Source of the DNA: Deltaproteobacteria bacterium
GTDB lineage: Bacteria > Bdellovibrionota_B > Oligoflexia > Oligoflexales > Bog-1112
Direction: 5' to 3'
Length of the DNA stretch: 64,000 nt
NCBI GenBank assembly: GCA_947466225.1
Contig: CANIBL010000004.1
Span: 1 to 64,000 of the forward strand
Shown here: in pieces, positions 50,478 through 58,267 of the stretch
Numbering within the stretch: the first letter of the stretch is position 1
How the letters are laid out: every line of letters begins with the position of its first letter
Notes under the pieces: generated by a model
Told to the model about the DNA's origin: nothing
Database searches by the model: none
What the model saw: only the letters and a program-made list of their open reading frames with translations
Position numbers and translations under genes: made by a program

Positions 50478-51266
50478 ATGATGCAGATGCAAACTTCAAA
50501 CCCCGCCTTGCGGACTGACGTGTTTCAGCAAGCTCGGGGGAGGACCCAGTACAGTAGCGGTGTGATGACCGTGCAAGGTACGGTGAATAAGGCCTTGATT
50601 TTACTTGGATTGCTCTTAATTTCCGCTGCGTGGATGTGGAGTTTGGCGTACCGAACCACCGGATATGGCGAAGTTGCCATTATGACACATCCGGGGATTT
50701 TGATGCCATGGATGATGGGAGGATTGATCGGGGGATTGGTCTGTGCTGTGATCTTGATTTTTAAACAAGAATGGGCTCCGACCCTAGCGCCGGCCTATGC
50801 TGTGGCAGAGGGTTTGTTTTTAGGCGGGCTTTCGACCACCTTGGAGCTTCGCTACCCTGGATTGCCAACCCAAGCAGCTGCTTTGACCTTTGGCGTCTTG
50901 GGCGCCATGCTCTTTGCCTATAAGGCCAACCTCATTCGCCCTACAGAGAAGTTTCGTACGGGTATGATGGCTGCCATGGGTGGATTGATGATCGTTTATT
51001 TGGCTTCCATGGTGATGAGCTTTTTCGGCGGTGGATTTTCCTTCCTCGCGAGCAGCAGTCCTTTGGGAATCGGCTTTAGCTTGGTAGTGGTGGTGATTGC
51101 CGCGCTGAGTTTGGTCTTGGATTTTGATTTTATCCAACAAGGCTCTCGCATGGGCGCGCCGAAGTATATGGAATGGTACGGGGCATTTAGCCTTATGGTA
51201 ACGCTGGTTTGGCTCTATATGGAGATTTTGCGTCTCCTTATGAAGTTGAACGATCGCCGTGACTAA
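50478..51266 (+). CDS. Bax-inhibitor-1 / YccA-family membrane protein
   Basis: A 262-residue seven-helix protein of the BI-1/TMBIM superfamily, members of which act as pH-sensitive calcium leak channels or modulate FtsH. Hydrophobic helices start at ALILLGLLLISAAWMW; PTLAPAYAVAEGLFLGGLST, VLGAMLFAYKANLIRPTEKF and SLVLDFDFIQQGSRMG (paired Asp of the di-aspartyl sensor region) match the YccA-like branch. ATG 50,478 has GAGGAGGATCGA directly upstream. It stands as a single gene. Confidence 0.92.
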   Translation: MMQMQTSNPALRTDVFQQARGRTQYSSGVMTVQGTVNKALILLGLLLISAAWMWSLAYRTTGYGEVAIMTHPGILMPWMMGGLIGGLVCAVILIFKQEWAPTLAPAYAVAEGLFLGGLSTTLELRYPGLPTQAAALTFGVLGAMLFAYKANLIRPTEKFRTGMMAAMGGLMIVYLASMVMSFFGGGFSFLASSSPLGIGFSLVVVVIAALSLVLDFDFIQQGSRMGAPKYMEWYGAFSLMVTLVWLYMEILRLLMKLNDRRD

Positions 51267-51343
51267 AGAATCGCCTTTTTTATTTCTCCCAAATCGGTAT
51301 AGTAGCGGCATCGACCATTCACTGAATATAAGAGCCGCTATCT

Positions 51344-51625
51344 ATGCCAAAAGTTCATATTACCACCGACAACTTGACCTTGGATGTTGAAAAAGGCTAC
51401 CCCTTGATCGACATGTGTGATGAGTACGATACCTCCATTCTCTTTGGGTGCCGAGATGGCGCCTGTGGTGCTTGTATGGTACGGGTACTCGAGGGAGCCG
51501 AGAATCTCTCGAAGATGGATGAAAACGAACGAGACTTTCTGGAGACCATGGCCGCACAAGAAAACGAGCGCCTGGCTTGTCAATGTCGCGTATTTGACGA
51601 TGTCACCCTTGAAGTCTCCGAGTAG
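51344..51625 (+). CDS. [2Fe-2S] ferredoxin
   Basis: A 93-residue plant-type ferredoxin electron carrier. The cluster cysteines are in LFGCRDGACGACMVRV (C-x4/5-C-x2-C) with the fourth in RLACQCRV. N-terminal strands VHITTDNLTLDVEKGYPL fit the beta-grasp fold. Full length. The 3' end overlaps the endonuclease III start by 26 bp, a coupling that suits a neighbour carrying an iron-sulfur cluster, although no direct partnership is known. Confidence 0.93.
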   Translation: MPKVHITTDNLTLDVEKGYPLIDMCDEYDTSILFGCRDGACGACMVRVLEGAENLSKMDENERDFLETMAAQENERLACQCRVFDDVTLEVSE

Positions 51626-52268
51626 TCGTCTCCTCTCTCAACGAAAAAAGCGACTGGTAGAAGCCATCGCCCGTTGGGAGGCAGCAGAGCCAGATCCTCG
51701 CTGTGAGCTGTACTATGAAACCCCGTACCAGCTCCTGGTCTCTGTTTTACTTTCTGCTCAAACCACAGACAAAATGGTGAATCGCTGTATGGAGCCTCTC
51801 TATCGGGCAGGATTTTCTCCCGCTACGGTATTGGAGTGGGGCGAAGAGCGTCTGTTGTCGCACATTCGGTCGATCGGATTGGCGCCTACGAAGACGCGCC
51901 ATGTGTTGGCCATGACTCGATTGTTGCTGGAGCGACACAATGGGATCGTACCCGAGAGTCAGCAAGCGCTAGAGGCATTGCCAGGCGTGGGGCGCAAGAC
52001 GGCCAATGTGATTCGGGGGGAATTGTTCCGTCAACCCACACTTGCGGTAGATACCCATGTACTGCGCGTTTCGGCTCGATTGGGATTGCATGAGGCTTCG
52101 AACCCGTTGCAGGCAGAAAAAGCGGTCTTGCAGCTTGCGCCCCCGGGTTCTTTGCCTCGACTGCATCACTGGTTGGTGTTGCATGGACGATATGTATGCA
52201 AGGCTGCACGGCCTGCCTGTGGGAGCTGTTTATTGGCGGAGATTTGTCCAAAGGTTGGAGTTAGTTGA
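51600..52268 (+). CDS. nth: Endonuclease III
   Basis: A 222-residue bifunctional DNA glycosylase/AP-lyase for oxidised pyrimidines. The helix-hairpin-helix is LEALPGVGRKTANVI with the catalytic Lys in GRKTA, the catalytic Asp is in LAVDTHVLRVSARL, and the [4Fe-4S] loop is C-x6-C-x2-C-x5-C in YVCKAARPACGSCLLAEIC. PYQLLVSVLLSAQTTDK is the conserved N-terminal helix. ATG 51,600 is within the ferredoxin gene without a strong SD, so translational coupling is likely. A strong terminator follows. Confidence 0.95.
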   Translation: MSPLKSPSSRLLSQRKKRLVEAIARWEAAEPDPRCELYYETPYQLLVSVLLSAQTTDKMVNRCMEPLYRAGFSPATVLEWGEERLLSHIRSIGLAPTKTRHVLAMTRLLLERHNGIVPESQQALEALPGVGRKTANVIRGELFRQPTLAVDTHVLRVSARLGLHEASNPLQAEKAVLQLAPPGSLPRLHHWLVLHGRYVCKAARPACGSCLLAEICPKVGVS

Positions 52269-52273
52269 TTTTT

Positions 52274-52320
52274 CTTTTTTATCCTCAAAGGAGTGCGCTC
52301 CCCCCTCCTTTGAGGATAAA
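52274..52320. terminator. Strong bidirectional terminator (family-B core)
   Basis: TTTTTATCCTCAAAGGAG (52,274-52,291) and CTCCTTTGAGGATAAAAA (52,303-52,320) are perfect 18-bp arms with an 11-base loop, 5 bp after nth and 4 bp from the convergent VTT-hydrolase stop. Confidence 0.92.
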
Positions 52321-52324
52321 AATA

Positions 52325-53746
52325 TCAAGCGGCAGATTCCGTCGTCCTGGGGGACTTCTCTGCTTCTGGCAAATAGGGGGATCCCAAAATGCGGGCCAGC
52401 ATATCCCCTACTTCTCTTCGATACAGAAACTGAAAATGGGTCATGTTATGCATCGGCACAGCAATGACATTGGGTTGAGGCGGGGAAATGTGGAAAATCC
52501 CATTATCCCCTTGTGCCACCCTATCCCGGTCGGAGTAAATGGTATAAATCTGCACATCTGAGGGAACTTTACTCGCATGCAGCTCTTGTAGAAATTGACT
52601 CCCGGGTCGCATCTGCCACATATCGCGGAAAATAAATCCCAACGGGGTTACCAAGGCAATCCATGTGAGCATGCTACCGCGAAAGGGTGTGCCCAATGTA
52701 ACGAGGGTTTTGCAGTGTCGATGTCCCCCCATGCGCAGTAGCCACCACAGTGCTACCAGGCCTCCTTTGGAGTGCGCGACGATGTGAATGTGTGAAATCT
52801 GGTGACGTTCAAATTGTCGCTTGAGCTTTTTGTCGATAAATTCTGCAGTCTCCGTGATGCTACGGGTAAAGAACACTTCGAGAAGTCCCCCTAAGTTAAA
52901 GCTAATCAGCTGATAGCCTCGCTCAGAGAGAATTTTCTCGAGTACCAAAAGCGAACGACGAGAAGAAAAAAATCCGTACAGGAGTAGGACCGGGATTTTC
53001 TTGGGATCATGCACCTGACGTTTCACAATGTCATTGTTGCGGCGCAACTCATGATAAATCTCATACATCATGGCCTTGAACCGCCACCACATGCCGGTGC
53101 CATTTTTGCGCGCATAGAATTCAATAATCAAACCTGGCAAGAGGAGTACGCTTATCACGGATACTGTCGTGAGAGAGGCTTGAAAGAACGTTGCCTTGGG
53201 ATCTGCGAGCGCAGCAAAGACATAAATCTCGGGTAAAGAGCCCAAAAAGGTAAACAGCATGACGTAGCGAAAGCGCAGGTCCAAGAGTCCGTAGCCCAGC
53301 GTCAAGAGGTCAAAGGGGAAAAAGGGAATAAGCCGTGTGGCAAGTACCACCTTCCAGTCTTGGGACCGAAGAAATCGCACTGTTTGAGGCAGGTTATTGG
53401 AAAGCCACGGACCGATGAGAAGCTTACCGGCTTGTTTGGCGATGAGGTACACCACCAGGCACGCACACAGCCCTCCGATGGAAGAGACAAACGTGCCCAA
53501 GGCTGGTCCAAAGGTATGACCTGCCATCAGGGTAAGAAGATTAAGGGGGGTAAGTACAAAGGGACGTAGGGTGGCAAAAAGGAGGAAGTTTCCTATGGTA
53601 AGGGGCTTGCCTTGTAGGCATGAAATAAAGGATTGGGTGCATACCTCGCTCCAAAACAGAACGATGCCCAGTATCAAGAGAACGGCAATGGTGGCCTCGA
53701 TCAGGAGTACGGTTTGGATCTGTTTGCGATACTGGCGAATATCCAT
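52325..53746 (-). CDS. VTT/DedA-family membrane domain fused to an alpha/beta-hydrolase
   Basis: A 473-residue fusion. Residues about 15-215 form a VTT (SNARE-associated, TMEM41/TMEM64-type) membrane domain: LTLMAGHTFGPALGTFVSSI, LATRLIPFFPFDLLTLGYGL and TFLGSLPEIYVFAA. Residues about 240-450 form a lipase-like hydrolase: VLLLYGFFSSRRSLLVLEK, nucleophile Ser in HIVAHSKGGLVALW, Asp in IYSDRDRVAQGD and His in MHNMTHFQFLY. VTT proteins are linked to lipid scrambling, so the fusion suggests membrane-lipid hydrolysis coupled to flipping, which is inference. ATG 53,746. The hydrolase part would be cytoplasmic if the topology follows DedA. Confidence 0.85.
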   Translation of the reverse strand: MDIRQYRKQIQTVLLIEATIAVLLILGIVLFWSEVCTQSFISCLQGKPLTIGNFLLFATLRPFVLTPLNLLTLMAGHTFGPALGTFVSSIGGLCACLVVYLIAKQAGKLLIGPWLSNNLPQTVRFLRSQDWKVVLATRLIPFFPFDLLTLGYGLLDLRFRYVMLFTFLGSLPEIYVFAALADPKATFFQASLTTVSVISVLLLPGLIIEFYARKNGTGMWWRFKAMMYEIYHELRRNNDIVKRQVHDPKKIPVLLLYGFFSSRRSLLVLEKILSERGYQLISFNLGGLLEVFFTRSITETAEFIDKKLKRQFERHQISHIHIVAHSKGGLVALWWLLRMGGHRHCKTLVTLGTPFRGSMLTWIALVTPLGFIFRDMWQMRPGSQFLQELHASKVPSDVQIYTIYSDRDRVAQGDNGIFHISPPQPNVIAVPMHNMTHFQFLYRREVGDMLARILGSPYLPEAEKSPRTTESAA

Positions 53747-53889
53747 CGGAGCCGACTTTCACGAGAGGAGGAAACCCTCTTCTTTCATTATACGGGAGGA
53801 GATAAAATCTCTTGCCTTTTCTCCCCTATCTCCGTACGGTGACTCCGATGAAAAATTGAGGCAATTCTGTGGATATTGAAGGTGTAACA

Positions 53890-54987
53890 ATGAAATTTTA
53901 TTGGAAATTACTTCTCATTTTGGGATTTTTTTGGAGCTCTGCTTGGGGCATGACCCAAGACTTTACCCCATTTTTTGGAAAGCTGACGCAGGCGGAATAT
54001 CAAACTCGGTTGGAAGGGTGGATGGTAGCGGATGGGAAGAACTGTGATCCTGATGGTCGGGTAAACGCATTGGCCTACCTAAAACGTCATTTTGTGGAAA
54101 GCGCAGAAGGTCTTCAGGTGTATGCTGACACCGAGAGGAGTTTGCTTCTTACCTCGATCCCGTGGAAAACAATTGATACAGCAGAGGCAGAGGAATCAGC
54201 GCCTTACACCCTGATTCTAGATCCGGGGAAAGAACGTGATGTGATCAACTTTACAGGATTGGGAACGGGTACATTCAATTATAAAGAGGCCATGGCATCT
54301 GCTGCACTTTTGGTGCAGGAAAAATTTCACACCACACACCACCCTCGCTTGGCAAAAGTTTTGTCAACTTCCGATGCACGCCCGATGCCTACCACATTAA
54401 TAGAAGGCGTAGCTGCGGCACAAAAATTGATTCAAGGAGCTGACAGCCCTGTTTTGCTGATCACCGTGCATATGAATGTCAATCCTGCACCACAAGCTGG
54501 AAGCGTGCCTATTTCTTCTGAGTTTCCTTACATTGTGAGTTTTGTACCGGGTGGATACATGGACGGGGAATTGAGGGGGGAATCAAGACGGATTTACTCC
54601 TTTTTACAACATCTATTTTCTGAACAGATCCCTACTTCCATTGCCTTGGCCCAGCGAATAAATGAAGAAATTCAGCAAGCATTTCCTACTACTACATTAT
54701 TAGATGCTGCAACCGCCCGAAGGATCAACGCGTTTGACTTGCATACTTGCTCACTGACCAATATCCCTGGCGTACAGGGCCGTAATTTGGCCATAACAGC
54801 ACTGCCTGCTGCTTGTGTTTACACGTTTGGTCCCTGTTTTAACCACCCCGATGTTGTAGAGGCTTGTTTGGAATCAGATACCGGCGTGCTGTCCATTTCG
54901 CGCATACTCGCAGACGCCATTTACAACGGTATCATCGGATTTTTGGATGGACCGGCTGCCCCTGCCCACGCTACAGTACCAGAGTAG
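53890..54987 (+). CDS. Exported amidase_3-like protein with a changed metal site
   Basis: A 365-residue secreted protein (signal FYWKLLLILGFFWSSAWG). The core resembles N-acetylmuramoyl-L-alanine amidases: YTLILDPGKERDVINF aligns with the IDPGHGG strand, FNYKEAMASAALLVQEKF with the Glu-bearing helix, LLITVHMNVNP with the second-His strand, and FGPCFNHPDVVEACLES with the conserved tail. Where the first zinc His is expected the sequence has Lys (DPGK), so it may be inactive, bind differently, or be a different enzyme. ATG 53,890 has AAGGTG five bases upstream. Confidence 0.6.
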   Translation: MKFYWKLLLILGFFWSSAWGMTQDFTPFFGKLTQAEYQTRLEGWMVADGKNCDPDGRVNALAYLKRHFVESAEGLQVYADTERSLLLTSIPWKTIDTAEAEESAPYTLILDPGKERDVINFTGLGTGTFNYKEAMASAALLVQEKFHTTHHPRLAKVLSTSDARPMPTTLIEGVAAAQKLIQGADSPVLLITVHMNVNPAPQAGSVPISSEFPYIVSFVPGGYMDGELRGESRRIYSFLQHLFSEQIPTSIALAQRINEEIQQAFPTTTLLDAATARRINAFDLHTCSLTNIPGVQGRNLAITALPAACVYTFGPCFNHPDVVEACLESDTGVLSISRILADAIYNGIIGFLDGPAAPAHATVPE

Positions 54988-55005
54988 TTCACGATACCAT
55001 CACAT

Positions 55006-55668
55006 ATGGGGGTTCCGACCTTGAAGCCTCTCCTAGGAATCGGAAAATGCGTTGCTGTGTTGGCCGATTTGGTCGGCGCTTGTCTTCTCTTGCTTTATGC
55101 TGTGGTCATGGGCCCCTTGGGGGTGCTGAGAGGTCCCCTGGTGTGGGAGCGTACCCTTTGGTACCTCTCCGTCTTTGCGCCGATGCAGATGCTCATGCGA
55201 TTTGCGCGCATGGTGATCGATTGGCGCCTGGGCCACTTTGACCTTGCTATTGCACAAGGGGAAGCTTTGTTGCGTGCAGTGGAGCAGATCTATGCTACCA
55301 AGAAAGCCGACGCGCGGTATCATCGTGTTTTGCTAGATCTTTATGTTCTGCTAAGCCGAGCCTATCTCCACTCTGGCAATATCGATGCTGCCATGCAAAT
55401 GGTGCTGCGTGCCAATCGCATCCTGAGTATAGATAAACTGCCGGGACTTGGCCAACTCGATGCCAAAACGTGCCACCTGGTGCGCGCCGGTCTTGCGGCG
55501 GGGCGCTTGCTGGAGGGCGGAGGGCTGACCACTCTCTTTGTGCGTACCCAGGCTAAGGCGGCTGCGCCGGCAGCTGCTGCCATGACAGACTTGCCCCCAG
55601 AGCCGGCAAAGGCCCCCACTGGCGGCGCCAAGGTGATCCCCTTTCCATCAGGGGCAAAGCCGGGGTAG
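55006..55668 (+). CDS. Membrane-anchored TPR-like hypothetical protein
   Basis: A 220-residue protein with an N-terminal hydrophobic region of one or two helices (VAVLADLVGACLLLLYAVVMG). A TPR-like helical pair region follows (GHFDLAIAQGEALLRAVEQ, LYVLLSRAYLHSGNIDAAMQ). The C-terminus is Ala/Pro-rich and low complexity, ending GAKVIPFPSG, a short tail often seen in inner-membrane or cytoplasmic proteins of this group of bacteria. No function is recognised. It starts 18 bp after the amidase-like gene and a family-A repeat follows its stop by 12 bp. Confidence 0.68.
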   Translation: MGVPTLKPLLGIGKCVAVLADLVGACLLLLYAVVMGPLGVLRGPLVWERTLWYLSVFAPMQMLMRFARMVIDWRLGHFDLAIAQGEALLRAVEQIYATKKADARYHRVLLDLYVLLSRAYLHSGNIDAAMQMVLRANRILSIDKLPGLGQLDAKTCHLVRAGLAAGRLLEGGGLTTLFVRTQAKAAAPAAAAMTDLPPEPAKAPTGGAKVIPFPSGAKPG

Positions 55669-55680
55669 GTAGTTTTATAT

Positions 55681-55966
55681 ACTGGGGAACCAGCTGCGCA
55701 GTTTCCCCATACCCCTCCTTGCCTGGAGCTGGGAGAGACACGGTCTCTCAAAATCGCAGATTATACTCACGTCACGGACACTTCATTCTGTGACTGCGAT
55801 TTGTGACCCGTTGGGCCCCTTCTGTCTGGCTGCCCATGTCTTATCTCGGATTCTTTCCCACGCTTTCGTGTTCTTCTCCTCTTCGCAGGGAAGAATCCTC
55901 TTGCCATCCCGATCTTCCAAGCCAGGCAAGGAGGGGTCAGGGGAACCTTCGCAGATGGTTCCCCTG
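55681..55966. mobile_element. Second family-A composite element
   Basis: Palindrome ACTGGGGAACCAGCTGCGC (55,681-55,709) with CCCCTCCTTGC beside it is mirrored by GCAAGGAGGGG and the palindrome 55,938-55,966. The interior carries, in reverse orientation, the core seen at 49,031-49,131 (GCGATTTGTGACCCG, GGGCCCCTTCTGTCTGGCTG). With its flanks it fills the 385-bp gap between the TPR-like and small membrane genes. No gene is seen inside. Like the first copy it begins just after a stop codon. Confidence 0.75.
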
Positions 55967-56053
55967 TAATATACAGTAGGCAAAAATTTCCGATCCGTTC
56001 CTCGCACCACTTTGTCGATGGAAAAGAACATCATCGCACAAGTGGGGTTTCTC

Positions 56054-56320
56054 ATGTCCGTAAAAATATCCGAAGGGTGCAGCTACCTGCTCTATAGCAA
56101 ATCCAAACTTATCGCGTTCACATTCCTACTGTTGGGGACCTTTGCGGTATTGGTCTTTTTGCTCGGTACCCATTTTCTGAGTAAAGGCCATTGGATGGGG
56201 TTGGTGGCGCCCATTTTATTGGTGGCAACGCCGTTGATGCGCTTTCCTCTGACAGAAACGTGGGCCTATGCACCTTGGCAGGCAAAGCCGTGTAAGTATG
56301 AATATCATCATATAGAATGA
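56054..56320 (+). CDS. Small two-TM membrane protein
   Basis: An 88-residue protein with two hydrophobic helices (LIAFTFLLLGTFAVLVFLLG and MGLVAPILLVATPLMRFPL), a short basic loop, and a polar tail (KPCKYEYHHIE). No family recognised. ATG 56,054 is preceded by GTGGGG; ATG 56,018 would add 12 residues without an SD. Its end overlaps the convergent EamA gene by 13 bp. The size and TM pattern resemble DUF1634/YfzA-like small membrane proteins only in general terms. Confidence 0.55.
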   Translation: MSVKISEGCSYLLYSKSKLIAFTFLLLGTFAVLVFLLGTHFLSKGHWMGLVAPILLVATPLMRFPLTETWAYAPWQAKPCKYEYHHIE

Positions 56321-57192
56321 GGGAGAGGTTGCGCAGGCTTTTGTTGTGATAGGAGTGCCGATGCGATCATGATTAACACAGCGCCGGCAATCTGGACTGG
56401 CCCCAAAGATTCTTGAAACAACCATACGCCCACAAGTACAGCAAAGATCGGTTCGCTCATACAGAGCAGAGATGTAGCCGCTGCACCGATGCGTTGCATG
56501 GAGGCAAAGATTGCGACCATGGGAAATAGTGTGGCAAACAAGGCAAGTCCTACCATCATGCTAAAGAGGGAGATTGTGGGGGCTGGAAAGTGCGGTGCCC
56601 AGAAGCATGCGAGCAAGCTGCTACCGATAGCAGCCCCCACGGCAACAGCCCACGAGGTAATCCAGATGGTACATCCTCGACTCACATGATGGCTGATGGA
56701 TAGATAGAATGAGTAAAGAACGGCAGAGAGCAGCGCTGCTACAGCCCCGATCCAAGTACCATGTATGGTTTGGGTGCCCACCACCAAATATGACCCTACC
56801 CAGCTAAGGGCGATGAGGCCCACTTGCTGCGAGCGAATGGGACGTTGAAAAAGTATTCGCTCCCAGAGCAAGACCAAGGATGGATATACATAGATTAAAA
56901 TTGCAGCAGTACCGGGTCCCAAATCCTGTACTGCCACAATGTAGCATGCGACTTGAATGGTGATGACCAGCATGCCCAATAGAAGGAGTTTCCTTACGCT
57001 AGACCATGCCAGGGTATGTCGAGATTGGATGGCAACCGGACCCAATAACAAGGCAATGATCCAATAGCGACCCATCAGCATGCCAGAGGGGGTGATACCT
57101 TGAGAGGAGAAGAAATGAATGAAGATTCCGGAGCTCCCATAGCCACAAGCTGCGAATGTGGCCAATAGAAATGCCTGTCCAAATCGTCCCAT
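56308..57192 (-). CDS. EamA/DMT-family permease
   Basis: A 294-residue, ten-helix transporter with two EamA repeats. Repeat 1 runs LLATFAACGYGSSGIFIHFF to LGPGTAAILIYVYPSLVLLW, repeat 2 from WIGAVAALLSAVLYSFYLSI to AAATSLLCMSEPIFAVLVG followed by VWLFQES. The P-S/P-I(F) ends of helices 4 and 9 are typical of RhaT/YdcZ-type exporters of amino acids or small metabolites. ATG 57,192. It is a single gene convergent with the small membrane protein. Confidence 0.9.
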   Translation of the reverse strand: MGRFGQAFLLATFAACGYGSSGIFIHFFSSQGITPSGMLMGRYWIIALLLGPVAIQSRHTLAWSSVRKLLLLGMLVITIQVACYIVAVQDLGPGTAAILIYVYPSLVLLWERILFQRPIRSQQVGLIALSWVGSYLVVGTQTIHGTWIGAVAALLSAVLYSFYLSISHHVSRGCTIWITSWAVAVGAAIGSSLLACFWAPHFPAPTISLFSMMVGLALFATLFPMVAIFASMQRIGAAATSLLCMSEPIFAVLVGVWLFQESLGPVQIAGAVLIMIASALLSQQKPAQPLPHSI

Positions 57193-57267
57193 GGGTCACC
57201 CTCTTGATACTCGTGGTGTGAATATAAAAGAGTGTATAAAATACAGATGGTTCATGATATGCGAAAG

Positions 57268-58185
57268 TCAATGTAGCCTCGTTGCGATTTTCTCGGAAAG
57301 CTCCCATAGTTTTTTTGCGATGGTAGGATTTTCAGCATCTGCGCGTGGAGCCGTCCGGTTGCTGTGAGAAAAATACATGCCAGAGACTGTGGCAAGGGCA
57401 GGGCTTGTGGCAACATAAACTTGGGTAGCGGCCCCTTGATGCGCATTTTTGAAGAGGAGGGGGCCAGCGGCAGCATATAGCAAGTGACCAAGTCGGTTGT
57501 ATCGAGCCAGATTGGTTGCGACAACACCCGGATGAACTGCGTTGGCGGTTCGTTGGGTGCCGCGAAAGCGCCGCGAAAGCTCTTTGGCAAACAGGATATT
57601 TGCAAATTTGGATTGGCTGTAGGCCCGCCATGGACCGTAGCCCTTGTTACCATCGAGATTGTCAAACTCGATGCCACCTTTGGGGGCGCGTGTGTGGGCA
57701 GCACTGCTGACCACGACCACACGACCGGTCAGGGTAAGTTGGTTGAGTAGCTCCGTCACGAGAATAAAATGACCGATATGGTTGGTGAAGAATTGCATTT
57801 CATAGCCGTACGCAAGCTCTATCTTTGGCAACGCCATGATGCCGGCATTGCAGATGATCGCATCGAGTTGGATCCCTTTTGCTACGATAGATGCCACACA
57901 AGCGCGTACACTAGTAGGGTCAGAGAGCTCGCATGCGAGTGGCACAGTGAGGCCTGCCACAGTCTCGCAAGCTGCACGTGCCTTCTCGAGAGTGCGTGCC
58001 GTGCCAACTACACATGCGCCGCGTAAGGCCAGCACGCGCATGGTCTCCAGCCCAAGTCCGGAATTACAGCCGGTAACGAGTATGTTTTTGCCGGCGAGGG
58101 AGAGGCCAGCTGTGACTTCCTCCGCTGTGGATGTATACCCAAAACCACTCAGACCTTTTGATCTGAATGCTTGGCAGAGTGGCAT
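57268..58185 (-). CDS. Short-chain dehydrogenase, retinol-dehydrogenase-like
   Basis: A 305-residue classical SDR of the RDH/WWOX-like branch. NAD(P) motif LVTGCNSGLGLETMRVLALR, DAIICNAGIMALP (N-A-G), the YEMQFFTNHIGHFIL helix, VVVVSSAAHT (Ser) and WRAYSQSKFANILFA (Tyr-x3-Lys), then NAVHPGVVATNLARY. An N-terminal 40-residue extension precedes the Rossmann domain. ATG 58,185 has AAGGA seven bases upstream. It lies downstream of the FAD oxidoreductase gene on the same strand, separated by a family-A terminator, so it probably has its own promoter. Substrate unknown. Confidence 0.9.
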   Translation of the reverse strand: MPLCQAFRSKGLSGFGYTSTAEEVTAGLSLAGKNILVTGCNSGLGLETMRVLALRGACVVGTARTLEKARAACETVAGLTVPLACELSDPTSVRACVASIVAKGIQLDAIICNAGIMALPKIELAYGYEMQFFTNHIGHFILVTELLNQLTLTGRVVVVSSAAHTRAPKGGIEFDNLDGNKGYGPWRAYSQSKFANILFAKELSRRFRGTQRTANAVHPGVVATNLARYNRLGHLLYAAAGPLLFKNAHQGAATQVYVATSPALATVSGMYFSHSNRTAPRADAENPTIAKKLWELSEKIATRLH

Positions 58186-58226
58186 AGATTTTTCCTTATG
58201 ACATTTTTTACTGGGAACTCTCCTAT

Positions 58227-58257
58227 ACTGGGGAAACTGCACAGCTGCTTCCCCAGT
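58227..58257. terminator. Family-A palindrome after the FAD oxidoreductase gene
   Basis: ACTGGGGAAACTGCACAGC and GCTTCCCCAGT form a hairpin 10 bp beyond the minus-strand stop at 58,268; TTTTTACTGGG at 58,206 and CCCCAGTAAAA give a longer alternative stem. Confidence 0.75.
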
Positions 58258-58267
58258 AAAAGAAAGA

